Origin: Aliiroseovarius zhejiangensis
GTDB lineage: Bacteria > Pseudomonadota > Alphaproteobacteria > Rhodobacterales > Rhodobacteraceae
Length of the DNA: 64,000 nucleotides
NCBI RefSeq assembly: GCF_014656375.1
Contig: NZ_BNCH01000004.1
Span: 124,001 to 188,000, forward strand
Direction: 5' to 3'
Shown here: piece after piece, positions 56,066 to 63,923 of the stretch
Layout of the letters: each line of letters opens with the position of its first letter
Numbering within the stretch: the first letter of the stretch is position 1
The notes under the pieces: model-generated
Database searches by the model: none
What the model was told of the DNA's origin: nothing
Seen by the model: the letters and a program-made list of their open reading frames with translations, nothing else
Made by a program: the position numbers and the translations under genes

Positions 56066-56823
56066 TTATTCTCTTTCGCTAACTCATGCCTGATAAGCAA
56101 CAATTGGCCTTCGAGTTCTTTGGCACCATTGTTCACCAACCAAATTTGCTTCGCTCCACTGAGCTTGTCTTCAACTGGAAATATTTGAGTATAGTAACCC
56201 GCCGCTTGCCCCACTATTTCGTTGATTGCGGAGCGGCTGTTTTCCGGTGGGTTGCAGAAAAACGAAAGATCTGAATCTAGCCTTTTGACAAGTTCGGGTA
56301 TCACAGTTTCTAATTCGCCATTCTTCACACGTTTCTTTTCTTCTTCAGGATCAAAGTCCTCAAGTATGCGAACAATAGGGGAAGCGTATTCATACATTTC
56401 CAAAACGAGCAGCGATATGGTGCGCAGGACTTGATCCATTGTATAGTCAGCGGCCTGCGCTTCCCGAAACTTTTGTTCCTTCTCCAATATCATTGCCTGC
56501 TTGTTCTGAGCGTCCGCCATTTTTTCGAACTCTTGGCGCTGCTCTCTTAACTCCTGTCCTTGCAAAACAACCGTTGCAATCAACCAGACAAACGCAAGCG
56601 CACCAGCAAAGCCTGCGAGTGTATCGCCAACTTCATTGGGAGTTGCTTGAACAAATGCTTCCCATTTAGTGGAACTGCAAGACTTGTTGCCCCAAAAATC
56701 AACAACACAAACCTCTTGGTTTGCTGCCCAAAGACCAAATGCCACCATCGCTAAAGTAGCAAGGATTGCCCACAATAACGGACTGGCAAACATCGAGTTA
56801 CGTTTTGTTTTCTCGTCGCTCAC
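56062..56823 (-). CDS. AT-rich membrane protein with coiled coil, unknown function
   Basis: The 253-residue protein has two N-terminal membrane spans (about 13-33 and 67-87) joined by a loop with three Cys. A coiled coil follows (LREQRQEFEKMADAQNKQ), then a helical cytoplasmic domain. This topology resembles AbiC-type abortive-infection membrane proteins, but I see no decisive motif. Sampled lines are about 40-47% GC, against about 60% in the adjoining ATPase gene. The GTG start at 56823 has GGAGG upstream. Its stop overlaps the DUF6638-like start by ATGA. It may be acquired cargo inside an older operon. Confidence 0.75.
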   Translation of the reverse strand: MSDEKTKRNSMFASPLLWAILATLAMVAFGLWAANQEVCVVDFWGNKSCSSTKWEAFVQATPNEVGDTLAGFAGALAFVWLIATVVLQGQELREQRQEFEKMADAQNKQAMILEKEQKFREAQAADYTMDQVLRTISLLVLEMYEYASPIVRILEDFDPEEEKKRVKNGELETVIPELVKRLDSDLSFFCNPPENSRSAINEIVGQAAGYYTQIFPVEDKLSGAKQIWLVNNGAKELEGQLLLIRHELAKENK

Positions 56824-56834
56824 AACACAACCCT

Positions 56835-56886
56835 CCCGGCGATTGTCGCCGGGTCACGCCCGACCCGCCCCACAGGGCGGGCGTGA
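56835..56886. repeat. two adjacent perfect hairpins between the ATPase and AT-rich genes
   Basis: CCCGGCGA and TCGCCGGG (56835-56853) form an eight-base stem with a TTG loop. Directly after it TCACGCCCG and CGGGCGTGA (56854-56862 and 56878-56886) form a nine-base stem around a 15-base loop. They fill most of the 109-base gap downstream of the ATPase gene. They may attenuate or process the leftward transcript before the AT-rich gene. Confidence 0.7.
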
Positions 56887-56932
56887 ACGCCCACCCTCGG
56901 GTCGGACGCGCCCCTTATGTCTCGGCGGATAC

Positions 56933-58867
56933 TCACTTCCCCTCCAAATACCGCTTCTTCGCCTCTTCCTGACGGGTGAAGTCCCGCACCATCGCCTCAA
57001 TCGCGGCCTCGTCGGATTTGTCGGCATAGCGGAATTCTGAATCGGCGTAGCGGTTGATTTCCTGGATCACCATGTCGGTGGTGATGGGCACGCGCAGCTC
57101 GGCAATCATCGCTTTCTTGGTGTCATAGTCTTTCATCAGAAACAGCTCGGGGTTTTCCATCCATTCATCGGGCAGTTCGAAATCCATCGCGCGGACTTTC
57201 ACCGCGTCGGTGATGTTCTTGATCGAGCGACCCGTGAAGCGTTCATCCGCCTCCTGAATGGCTTTCAGATAGGTGCCCATCTTGGCGATGCTGTCCAACT
57301 CACCGATCTTGTCGTGCACCCGGTCAAAGACCTCCAGCAGCCCGTCTTCCTGCGGTCGCGCGTGGGCGGCGAAGCTGCGGGCAACGGCGGATTTGATCTC
57401 CTGCGCCGCGTAAAGATCGTGGTCGCCCATCGGGATGTCGTGGTTCTTGCCCATGAGAAGATGCAGGATGTCGATATAATCCTCGCGCGTCTGCGGCCCG
57501 TCCACCAGAAACCGTGCGCCCGCACGTTGGCGAAGGGCGTCGTCCACGTTCTCGGGATAGTTCGAGAACATGCCGAAGGTGCAATTTCCGCGCACCACCG
57601 TATTGGCGCCCGAGAAGCTTTCCATCAGCACTGCCGTGACCTCTTGCTGACCCGCTGATGACTGCCGGTCCCCGCGTTTGCCCGCGATCTGGTCGATGTC
57701 ATCCACGGTGCCAAAGCCAATCACATTGGGGTCAAGCACATTGTTGATAAACGCCTTGGCGTTCTGGCCCGACTTGCCCTGATAGCTGTCGATATTGTCG
57801 ATGCCGAAGTTCTGATACCGGAACGGATAGCCTGCCACCGCGCAGTAATCGTTGATCAACCCAGCCATCATCTGGATCAGCGTGGTTTTACCCGTGCCCG
57901 GCTTGCCGTCGCCCATGAAGGTGAAGATGAAGCCGCCCAGTTCGGCAAACGGGTTCAGCTTGCGGTCGAAATCATAGGCCATCAGCATTTTGCTGAGCTT
58001 CATCGCCTGATATTTCGCGATGTGGTTGCCGACGACCTCGTTCGGTTTCTTGAACGTCATCGTGATTTTCGACCCGCGATGGGCGCGCGAGGGCGTGAAG
58101 CCGGAAATGGTCAGGTCATCAGCTTCCACCCGGTAATTGGCCGAGGTGAACGGGCCAAGATGGCTGGCGGTTTGGGCCCGCAGGGCGACCTTTTCCATCA
58201 GTTGTTCGACATAGGCGAGCACTGTGGGAACCAGCTTGTCTTCGGACGTCACGAAAGTGGCCAGCTCCTGATCCAACTCCCACAACGCACCTTTCAGGGC
58301 GAGCGGCGCGTTGTCTGTCAGGATTTCTTCGACCGCGCCGACCTCGATCGCCGCTTCGCTGGCATGATCGGCCAGCAGGAACGAGGTCGCGTTGGCGAAC
58401 ACATGCAGGACGATCAGCGCCTCGGCAGTCAGAAGTTCGGAGAATGCGGTGGATTTGTCAGCGCCCAGCCGCCCCTCCAGATTGGCGCGACGCAGCGCGG
58501 CAAGTTCGGTTTGCTCGGCAAAGCCTTCCCCTACGGCCAGCGCAACGGCAATCGCTCGGCGCAGCCCGTGCAAGACAGTCGCCTGAAGCGGAGAGACCAG
58601 CGGGTCATCGCCGTCAGAACGCTCGACCCGCTCGGTCAGATGGACGCCTTCCGGCCGGGCCGTCGACCGCGTCACAAGTCCAGGCGTGGTGGTACGAAAG
58701 CGGCGCGTGCGGGCAATGCCGGGGCTGCGTTCAGCGGCGGGGGCAGCTTCCTTCGGTTTGGCAATGCGCGGCGTGTGGTCGAACCCGTCCAGAAGCCCGG
58801 CCGCAGCACCATAATGCGCGCGGATTTCATCTTCGCGAAGCTCCATCAAATCTGCGGGAAGGGACAT
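56933..58867 (-). CDS. AAA+ family ATPase with large N-terminal domain
   Basis: The 644-residue ATPase has an N-terminal region of about 290 residues with no recognised domain. An AAA+ module then has Walker A GDGKPGTGKTT near 320, probable Walker B IGFGTVDDIDQ near 388, sensor-1 Asn in FSNYPEN near 437 and an Arg-finger-like RQRAGARF near 447. A helical C-terminal domain follows and ends in a charged tail. It is a remodelling-type ATPase, but no von Willebrand or MoxR partner is present nearby. AGGAGTG precedes the ATG. It lies 14 bases after the 389-residue protein gene and is the energy-using centre of the cluster. Confidence 0.85.
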   Translation of the reverse strand: MSLPADLMELREDEIRAHYGAAAGLLDGFDHTPRIAKPKEAAPAAERSPGIARTRRFRTTTPGLVTRSTARPEGVHLTERVERSDGDDPLVSPLQATVLHGLRRAIAVALAVGEGFAEQTELAALRRANLEGRLGADKSTAFSELLTAEALIVLHVFANATSFLLADHASEAAIEVGAVEEILTDNAPLALKGALWELDQELATFVTSEDKLVPTVLAYVEQLMEKVALRAQTASHLGPFTSANYRVEADDLTISGFTPSRAHRGSKITMTFKKPNEVVGNHIAKYQAMKLSKMLMAYDFDRKLNPFAELGGFIFTFMGDGKPGTGKTTLIQMMAGLINDYCAVAGYPFRYQNFGIDNIDSYQGKSGQNAKAFINNVLDPNVIGFGTVDDIDQIAGKRGDRQSSAGQQEVTAVLMESFSGANTVVRGNCTFGMFSNYPENVDDALRQRAGARFLVDGPQTREDYIDILHLLMGKNHDIPMGDHDLYAAQEIKSAVARSFAAHARPQEDGLLEVFDRVHDKIGELDSIAKMGTYLKAIQEADERFTGRSIKNITDAVKVRAMDFELPDEWMENPELFLMKDYDTKKAMIAELRVPITTDMVIQEINRYADSEFRYADKSDEAAIEAMVRDFTRQEEAKKRYLEGK

Positions 58868-58881
58868 TGAACACTCCTAAA

Positions 58882-60051
58882 TCAACGGTATGACAGCACC
58901 CGGCCACCGGGGCTGACCACAAATTTGCGCACATCGTGAAAGCCAGCCGGGTTTTTCTCGGCCAGCACCTGAAAGGGGCGTGCGGGCATGATGATGGCGC
59001 GCTCCATGCTGGTCGCGCCGATGTTCGACCCCGATCCGGCAAATGGGTCCAGCGCGAAGATCTCTCGTTCGACCGTGCCGAACCAACCGGATTTCTCTTC
59101 CTTGACGCTTTGGCTTTTCAGTTCTTCGACGGTCCAAGCCAGCGCCCAGTCCTCGCCCGGCGGGCTTTTCGCCTCGGCCAGCACTTCGCGCAGAGGGCCG
59201 GTCTGCTGGGTGAAGGTGTGGCTGTACATCGGGCCGACATGGAACCGGCGCAGGCGTTTGGGGTGCAGATCGTCGAAATCCTTGTCGAACCCGGTGGCGA
59301 TGGTGACCAGCTGCAAGCCGGCCATCGACTGCGCCATCAGATGCGACTGCACTTGCGGCCAGCGACGTTCGTCTTTCGGCAGCGCGGTGCGGCCAGTGTC
59401 CTCAAGCTCCATCAGATAGATGGTGGGTAGGTTGACTTCGCTGTCATAGACGGCCCAATGGGCCAGATAGACACGGCGGGTGTCGCGACCTTCACCCTTG
59501 TTGTGCCGCCAGACCACATCCGGATGCATCTGCGGCCAGAACAGGTCGCCGCGCTGCAGTTCCTCGTAATAGAGCCGTTGAGACAGCGCGTATTGCAGTT
59601 GTTTCGGAACAGTCAGGTCGCCGACAATCTGGCTGACCATCTGGCTTTTCAACTCCTCAACCGAGGCCATGCCTTTCAGATGCGTGCCCGCCTGTGCAGC
59701 ATCCGATGCCATTTGCAGAAGCTCCGCATGAATCGGAAACCCACTGTCGCGCCGATCAAACGTCAGCGTTGCAGCACCCAGCCCATAGGCCGTTTCGGAC
59801 ATGTGATACTTGTTCGCCAGCGCCTTGAAGCTGAGACCCAATTTGATGACATAGCGGGCCAACACTTCCACCTCGTCGCGGGTCAGCTTGCCCTCCACCT
59901 CCATCTGCCCGGCCACACGGGCCAGATGCGCGGTGATCCTCTCGAATTTCGAGAAATAGCGCCGCGTGATCTGCGCGTCCGTCAGTTCGGCGTGGTCGCG
60001 GGGGGCGAAACCGGCGGATGTGCGTTCGGAGGTTTTGATGTTATTGGGCAT
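58882..60051 (-). CDS. conserved protein of unknown function in the AAA+ cluster
   Basis: The 389-residue soluble protein has no signal or membrane span. An N-terminal helical region (about 25-110) is followed by a mixed region with RRVYLAHWAVYDSEVNLPTI and GFDKDFDDLHPKRLRRFHVGPM. A C-terminal strand-rich end reads VVSPGGRVLSYR. No catalytic motif is recognised and I can name no family. It starts inside the last codons of the upstream AT-rich small gene (11-base overlap) and is followed after 14 bases by the ATPase gene, so it is likely a partner of that ATPase. Confidence 0.78.
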   Translation of the reverse strand: MPNNIKTSERTSAGFAPRDHAELTDAQITRRYFSKFERITAHLARVAGQMEVEGKLTRDEVEVLARYVIKLGLSFKALANKYHMSETAYGLGAATLTFDRRDSGFPIHAELLQMASDAAQAGTHLKGMASVEELKSQMVSQIVGDLTVPKQLQYALSQRLYYEELQRGDLFWPQMHPDVVWRHNKGEGRDTRRVYLAHWAVYDSEVNLPTIYLMELEDTGRTALPKDERRWPQVQSHLMAQSMAGLQLVTIATGFDKDFDDLHPKRLRRFHVGPMYSHTFTQQTGPLREVLAEAKSPPGEDWALAWTVEELKSQSVKEEKSGWFGTVEREIFALDPFAGSGSNIGATSMERAIIMPARPFQVLAEKNPAGFHDVRKFVVSPGGRVLSYR

Positions 60052-60376
60052 CTAGATCCCTGTCATTTCCCTGTTCATCAACATGCAAAAACCACCGATT
60101 GTGCCGCGCATACCATGAGTCGCGAAAGGCATTGGGGAGTGCCCCAACATACCGTTTCATCCAAGGTGCATCACGATAGGCAAACCAGATTGTACGAACA
60201 ATCCAACGATTAACTACGACGAGTAGTCCTATAAGACCCACCTCAAACAGATACAGGCGCTCTACTGATCTGCTCGTATTCCATTCAACCAGCGGGCCGG
60301 AGACGAAAACCAGATCGGCCCAGATCACCGTGATCGAGACAAGAACTAGCACGGTCTGCTGCGAGGAGAACCGCAC
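60041..60376 (-). CDS. small AT-rich membrane protein of unknown function
   Basis: The 111-residue protein has two hydrophobic segments (about 8-28 and 40-62; VLVLVSITVIWADLVFV and LYLFEVGLIGLLVVV) and a basic, aromatic C-terminal tail with WYARHNRWFLHVDEQ. It starts with GTG at 60376, directly after the stop codon of the coiled-coil gene with no base between. Its sequence is about 42% GC in the line I counted, lower than its neighbours. With the 253-residue protein it is one of two AT-rich membrane-protein genes in the cluster. Confidence 0.7.
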   Translation of the reverse strand: MRFSSQQTVLVLVSITVIWADLVFVSGPLVEWNTSRSVERLYLFEVGLIGLLVVVNRWIVRTIWFAYRDAPWMKRYVGALPNAFRDSWYARHNRWFLHVDEQGNDRDLDAQ

Positions 60377-61453
60377 TTAAGCCCCATACAAGTTCTTATC
60401 GTGCTTCTCGACGATCTCGGCAAATCGGCGGGCGAAGCGCTCATCCGCCTTGGCTTTCTGCTCCAGCACGTCGCGGGCAAAGACCATCTGATCTTCGTGG
60501 GCTTCCATCATGTCGGCCATGCGCTGGTTCGTTGCCGTGCCAATCGCGGCCATCGCGGCTTGCGCTTCCTTATCGGTCTCGACGCCAATCTCGTTGATGC
60601 GGTGGGCCACATCCTGCTGCTGTGCGGTCTTAAGCGACTTGGTCAGCGCATCATACAGCACCACACGCTGCTTTGTGTCTGTCTGCAGCTTGTTGATCAG
60701 CACCATCTGCGTCGCCGCCTGGTTCTGCAAGCTGTCGACCCAGGTCTTGCCCTTCTCGATATAGCGCTCCAGCGTCTGCGACTTGGCAAGCTTCACTTGC
60801 TCTTCCTGCACCATCTCGTTGTATTGGCTGTTCAGGTCGGCCAGTTCAGTTTCCAACTGCGTGCGTTTGGCGGCGTCTTGCTCGTTGGCGATCTTGCCCT
60901 CAAGCTCGATGATCTTGGGGTCCATCGCCAGAATGTCGGCGCGCAGGGTTTCCAGTTCTCCCACCGTCATTTCACGCTCGTCCAGCGTGGCGGTCAGGTT
61001 CTCGCCGACCTTTTCCTTCTGCTCGTTCAGCATCGCCAGCTGACCTTCCAGCAGGTTCACGATACTATCCGATTGCGCGATCAACTCCTGCAGCTTGTCG
61101 TCAATCGACGCGGTTCGCATCCGTTCCTGCCTCAGACTCTCGGATTTGGCTTTCGAGAACATACCGACAAAAGTCTCCCACCCGGTCTTCGACCGCATCT
61201 GATCGAAATCCTTGGAAAACCCGGCCGTCACATCATCCAGCCCCATGATCAACTCGGCAATGTTGGCGTTCATTGCCTCGGTGTGAGCATGGACATCTTC
61301 CAGCGTCGCGTTCTCGATATCGATCGAGATATCCTCACCCGCCGCAGCTTTGGCGCGCGCGGTTTCGATCCGCGTCGTCAGCTCTGAAATCTTGGACTGC
61401 GCTTCCTGAACCTGCGCCTGGCTTTCGCGAATTTGCTTGTCAAAACTGGACAT
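60377..61453 (-). CDS. long coiled-coil cytoplasmic protein, first gene of the AAA+ cluster
   Basis: The 358-residue, mostly helical protein has heptad-rich stretches at about 3-40 (SQAQVQEAQSKISELTTRI), 120-250 and 290-350. Composition is Gln/Glu/Lys/Ala-rich, with no Cys and no signal peptide. The central TGWETFVGMFSKAKSESLRQE, followed by a long helix array, recalls TelA-type tellurite/toxic-anion-resistance proteins, but this is only a resemblance of layout. A strong GAGGAGGG ribosome site precedes the ATG at 61453. It opens the leftward eight-gene operon. Confidence 0.8.
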   Translation of the reverse strand: MSSFDKQIRESQAQVQEAQSKISELTTRIETARAKAAAGEDISIDIENATLEDVHAHTEAMNANIAELIMGLDDVTAGFSKDFDQMRSKTGWETFVGMFSKAKSESLRQERMRTASIDDKLQELIAQSDSIVNLLEGQLAMLNEQKEKVGENLTATLDEREMTVGELETLRADILAMDPKIIELEGKIANEQDAAKRTQLETELADLNSQYNEMVQEEQVKLAKSQTLERYIEKGKTWVDSLQNQAATQMVLINKLQTDTKQRVVLYDALTKSLKTAQQQDVAHRINEIGVETDKEAQAAMAAIGTATNQRMADMMEAHEDQMVFARDVLEQKAKADERFARRFAEIVEKHDKNLYGA

Positions 61454-61653
61454 TTGCCCTCCTCGGCTCCACCAAATCCCGGCAACCCTGTCGAATTTTC
61501 GGAATAAAGTTAATCACTGTAACATTACAATTAGTCCGAGCTTAGCGCGATTTAAAGACCCGCAACAGAGATTTCGCTCACGCCTCGGGCGAAATGATCT
61601 TTCGCCATCGGTCAGCCATTGCCTGACCCGATCTTGCCGCCTAGGTTTTGAAT
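61454..61653. promoter_or_regulatory. divergent promoter region between the AAA+ cluster and the M20 peptidase gene
   Basis: 200 bases. For the leftward cluster, TTGTAA, a 16-base spacer and TTTATT (about 61530-61503) make a plausible sigma-70 promoter. It overlaps the inverted repeat TGTAA-CA-TTACA at 61518-61529. The 12-mer TAACATTACAAT here is also present before the hemerythrin gene. No clear promoter is seen for the rightward gene. Confidence 0.4.
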
Positions 61654-62934
61654 ATGGCCCGTTCTACAGACCCCCTTCTTGCCGAAATCGCCCGCCGTCA
61701 GGATGATCTGATCACCCTGACGCAAGATTTGATCCGCATCCCGACCCTGAACCCGCCTGGCCAGAACTATCGTGCAATCTGCTCGTTCATCGCGGAACGG
61801 ATGGGGAAACAGGGCTGGACGGTCGAAATGATACGCGCCGAGGGCACGCCGGGCGATTGTACCGACTACCCCCGCTGGAACGTCATCGCCCGGCATCAGG
61901 GTGACACGCCCGGCGACTGTGTCCATTTCAACAGCCACCATGACGTGGTCGAGGTGGGCCATGGCTGGACCAAAGACCCGTTCGGAGGTGAGCTGGACAA
62001 CGGGCGCATTTACGGGCGTGGTGCGTGTGACATGAAAGGTGGCCTTGCCGCGTCAATCATCGCCGCCGAAGCCTTCGTTGCGCGGTACCCGGATCACAGG
62101 GGCGCGGTGGAAATCAGCGCTACAGCCGACGAGGAATCGGGTGGCTATGGCGGCGTGGCCTATCTGGCCGAAAAAGGGTATTTCGATCCCGATCGCGTGC
62201 AGCACGTGATCATTCCGGAACCGCTGAACAAAGATCGTATCTGCCTGGGCCACCGCGGCGTCTGGTGGGCCGAGATCGAAACCAAAGGACGCATCGCCCA
62301 TGGCTCGATGCCCTTCCTCGGAGATTCCGCGATCCGCCACATGGGTGCGGTGCTGGAAGAGATGGAGCGCCACCTGTTCCCGCTTCTGGCGTCGAAACAG
62401 ACCGACATGCCGGTGGTGCCGGAAGGCGCAAAGCAATCGACGCTGAACATCAACTCGATCCACGGCGGCGAAGGCGAACAGGCAACCGACTATACAGGCC
62501 TGCCTGCCCCCTGCGTCGCAGACCGCTGCCGCATTGTCATCGATCGTCGTTTCCTGATGGAAGAAGACATCGACGAGGTGAAAGCCGAAGTGACACGAAT
62601 GCTGGAAAAGATCCGCACCGAGCGTCCCAGCTTCGACTACGATATACGCGACATGCACGAGGTCATTCCGACCTTGACCGAAAAAGACGCTCCGGTGGTG
62701 ACAACGACTGCCGCAGCGATCGAAAAGGTGCTGGGTCAGCAGCCCTCCTACGTGGTTTCACCTGGCACCTATGATCAGAAACACATCGACCGCATCGGCA
62801 AGTTGAGAAATTGCATTGCCTACGGGCCTGGCATCCTCGATCTCGCGCACCAACCGGATGAATGGGTGGGTGTCGACGACATGACTGACAGCGCAGGCGT
62901 GATGGCATTGGTCCTGAGCGAACTGCTCAGCTAA
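61654..62934 (+). CDS. M20 family metallopeptidase (ArgE/DapE-like deacylase)
   Basis: The 426-residue zinc-dependent amidohydrolase is of the ArgE/DapE/CPG2 family. Metal and catalytic residues appear in FNSHHDVVEVG (His and Asp), GRGACDMKGG, the catalytic Glu pair in SATADEESGG, and a later EPLNKDRI and the AHGS of the lid domain. No signal peptide is seen, so it is cytoplasmic. It may hydrolyse an N-acyl amino acid; the exact substrate is open, and arginine or lysine synthesis is only one option. The ATG at 61654 is used; a TTG at 61648 is possible. Confidence 0.88.
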   Translation: MARSTDPLLAEIARRQDDLITLTQDLIRIPTLNPPGQNYRAICSFIAERMGKQGWTVEMIRAEGTPGDCTDYPRWNVIARHQGDTPGDCVHFNSHHDVVEVGHGWTKDPFGGELDNGRIYGRGACDMKGGLAASIIAAEAFVARYPDHRGAVEISATADEESGGYGGVAYLAEKGYFDPDRVQHVIIPEPLNKDRICLGHRGVWWAEIETKGRIAHGSMPFLGDSAIRHMGAVLEEMERHLFPLLASKQTDMPVVPEGAKQSTLNINSIHGGEGEQATDYTGLPAPCVADRCRIVIDRRFLMEEDIDEVKAEVTRMLEKIRTERPSFDYDIRDMHEVIPTLTEKDAPVVTTTAAAIEKVLGQQPSYVVSPGTYDQKHIDRIGKLRNCIAYGPGILDLAHQPDEWVGVDDMTDSAGVMALVLSELLS

Positions 62935-62940
62935 CGGAAG

Positions 62941-62955
62941 CCGCGCGATGCGCGG
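62941..62955 (+). terminator. short hairpin after the M20 peptidase gene
   Basis: CCGCGC and GCGCGG form a six-base stem with a GAT loop seven bases after the stop codon. No T-run follows. Weak terminator candidate. Confidence 0.5.
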
Positions 62956-62976
62956 CCGATTTCAGGCCTCCGGCGG

Positions 62977-63084
62977 GGATATTTTCAGCCAGAAGAAACA
63001 GCACGTCGGGATCAGGCTTCTTCTGGCCTAAAATATCCTGGGGTGAGCGGTGCAGCCGCGAGGGGCAACGCCCCTTTTATGGTC
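62977..63084. repeat. dispersed intergenic repeat unit, copy 2, with inverted half copy
   Basis: The arm TTCTTCTGGCC-TAAAATATCC at 63018-63038 continues to GGGTGA and ends in AGGGGCAACGCCCCTT beside the panC stop, as in copy 1 at 21420. A second, inverted copy of the first 21 bases lies at 62977-62997 with 19 of 21 positions complementary. The region can therefore fold into a large cruciform or hairpin with a 20-base centre. It lies between two convergent genes and probably ends both transcripts. Confidence 0.75.
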
Positions 63085-63086
63085 GA

Positions 63087-63923
63087 CTATACCGGGATGT
63101 TGTCGATCAGGCGAACACCCCCCAGCGTCGCCGCAACCAGAAGCCGTGCCGGTCGGTCCAATGCCGTGACTGGCGACAGGTCGGCGGCGTCCCGCAGTTC
63201 CAGGTACTCGACCGTATCAAACCCTGCCCGTTCGATCTGCGCCTTGGCACTGTTCAACACAACTCGTTTATCTGCTCCACGGCGGATGGCTGTGGCGGCG
63301 CGGTCCAGTTCGGCTTTCAGGGCCGGGGCAATCGCGCGGTCCTGCGCTGACAGGCGTACATTGCGCGAGGACATTGCCAGGCCGTCTTCTTCCCGGATGG
63401 TCGGGCAGCCCAGGACCTCGGTTTCAATGTCGAGATCTTCTGACAAGCGGCGCACCAGAAGCATCTGCTGATAGTCTTTTTCACCGAAACACGCCACGTC
63501 GGCGCGGGTTTGCAGGAACAGCTTTGCCACCACGGTCGCCACCCCGTCGAAGTGGCCAGGACGATGGGCCCCCTCCAAATCCTCGGTCAAACCTGAAACG
63601 TGAACATTGGTGGCGAACCCGTCTGGATAGATCTGGTCCGGGGTCGGCACATAGAGCGCATCGACCGCGTAGGGGGCCAGTTTCTTGGCATCCTGTTCTT
63701 CGGTCCGGGGGTATCTGTCCAGATCATCGGGGTTGTTGAATTGTTTGGGGTTCACGAAGATCGTGACGATGACACGATCGGCATGCTGTCGCGCGACCTC
63801 GACCAAAGACAGGTGTCCCGCGTGAAGGGCGCCCATTGTCGGCACAACGGCCACGCGTTCGCCTTTGAAGATCCAGCTGCGGCGCAGGGTGCGCAGATCG
63901 TCCTTCGACCGAATGATCTTCAT
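63087..63923 (-). CDS. panC: pantothenate synthetase
   Basis: Condenses pantoate and beta-alanine with ATP to give pantothenate, feeding the CoA pathway completed by enzymes such as CoaBC. The 278-residue protein has [15 protein letters not shown] (HIGH-type loop), [22 protein letters not shown] split over the first Rossmann half, FGEKDYQQ and the KMSKS-like MSSRNVRLS. Length is standard. It overlaps the panB stop by ATGA. The dispersed repeat lies at its 3' end. Confidence 0.97.
   Translation of the reverse strand: MKIIRSKDDLRTLRRSWIFKGERVAVVPTMGALHAGHLSLVEVARQHADRVIVTIFVNPKQFNNPDDLDRYPRTEEQDAKKLAPYAVDALYVPTPDQIYPDGFATNVHVSGLTEDLEGAHRPGHFDGVATVVAKLFLQTRADVACFGEKDYQQMLLVRRLSEDLDIETEVLGCPTIREEDGLAMSSRNVRLSAQDRAIAPALKAELDRAATAIRRGADKRVVLNSAKAQIERAGFDTVEYLELRDAADLSPVTALDRPARLLVAATLGGVRLIDNIPV

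Noticed and set aside
56062-56823. Insertion sequence or prophage fragment in the AAA+ cluster
   Set aside because: AT-rich, but no transposase, integrase, terminal repeats or target duplication seen; exact ATGA coupling argues against a simple IS.
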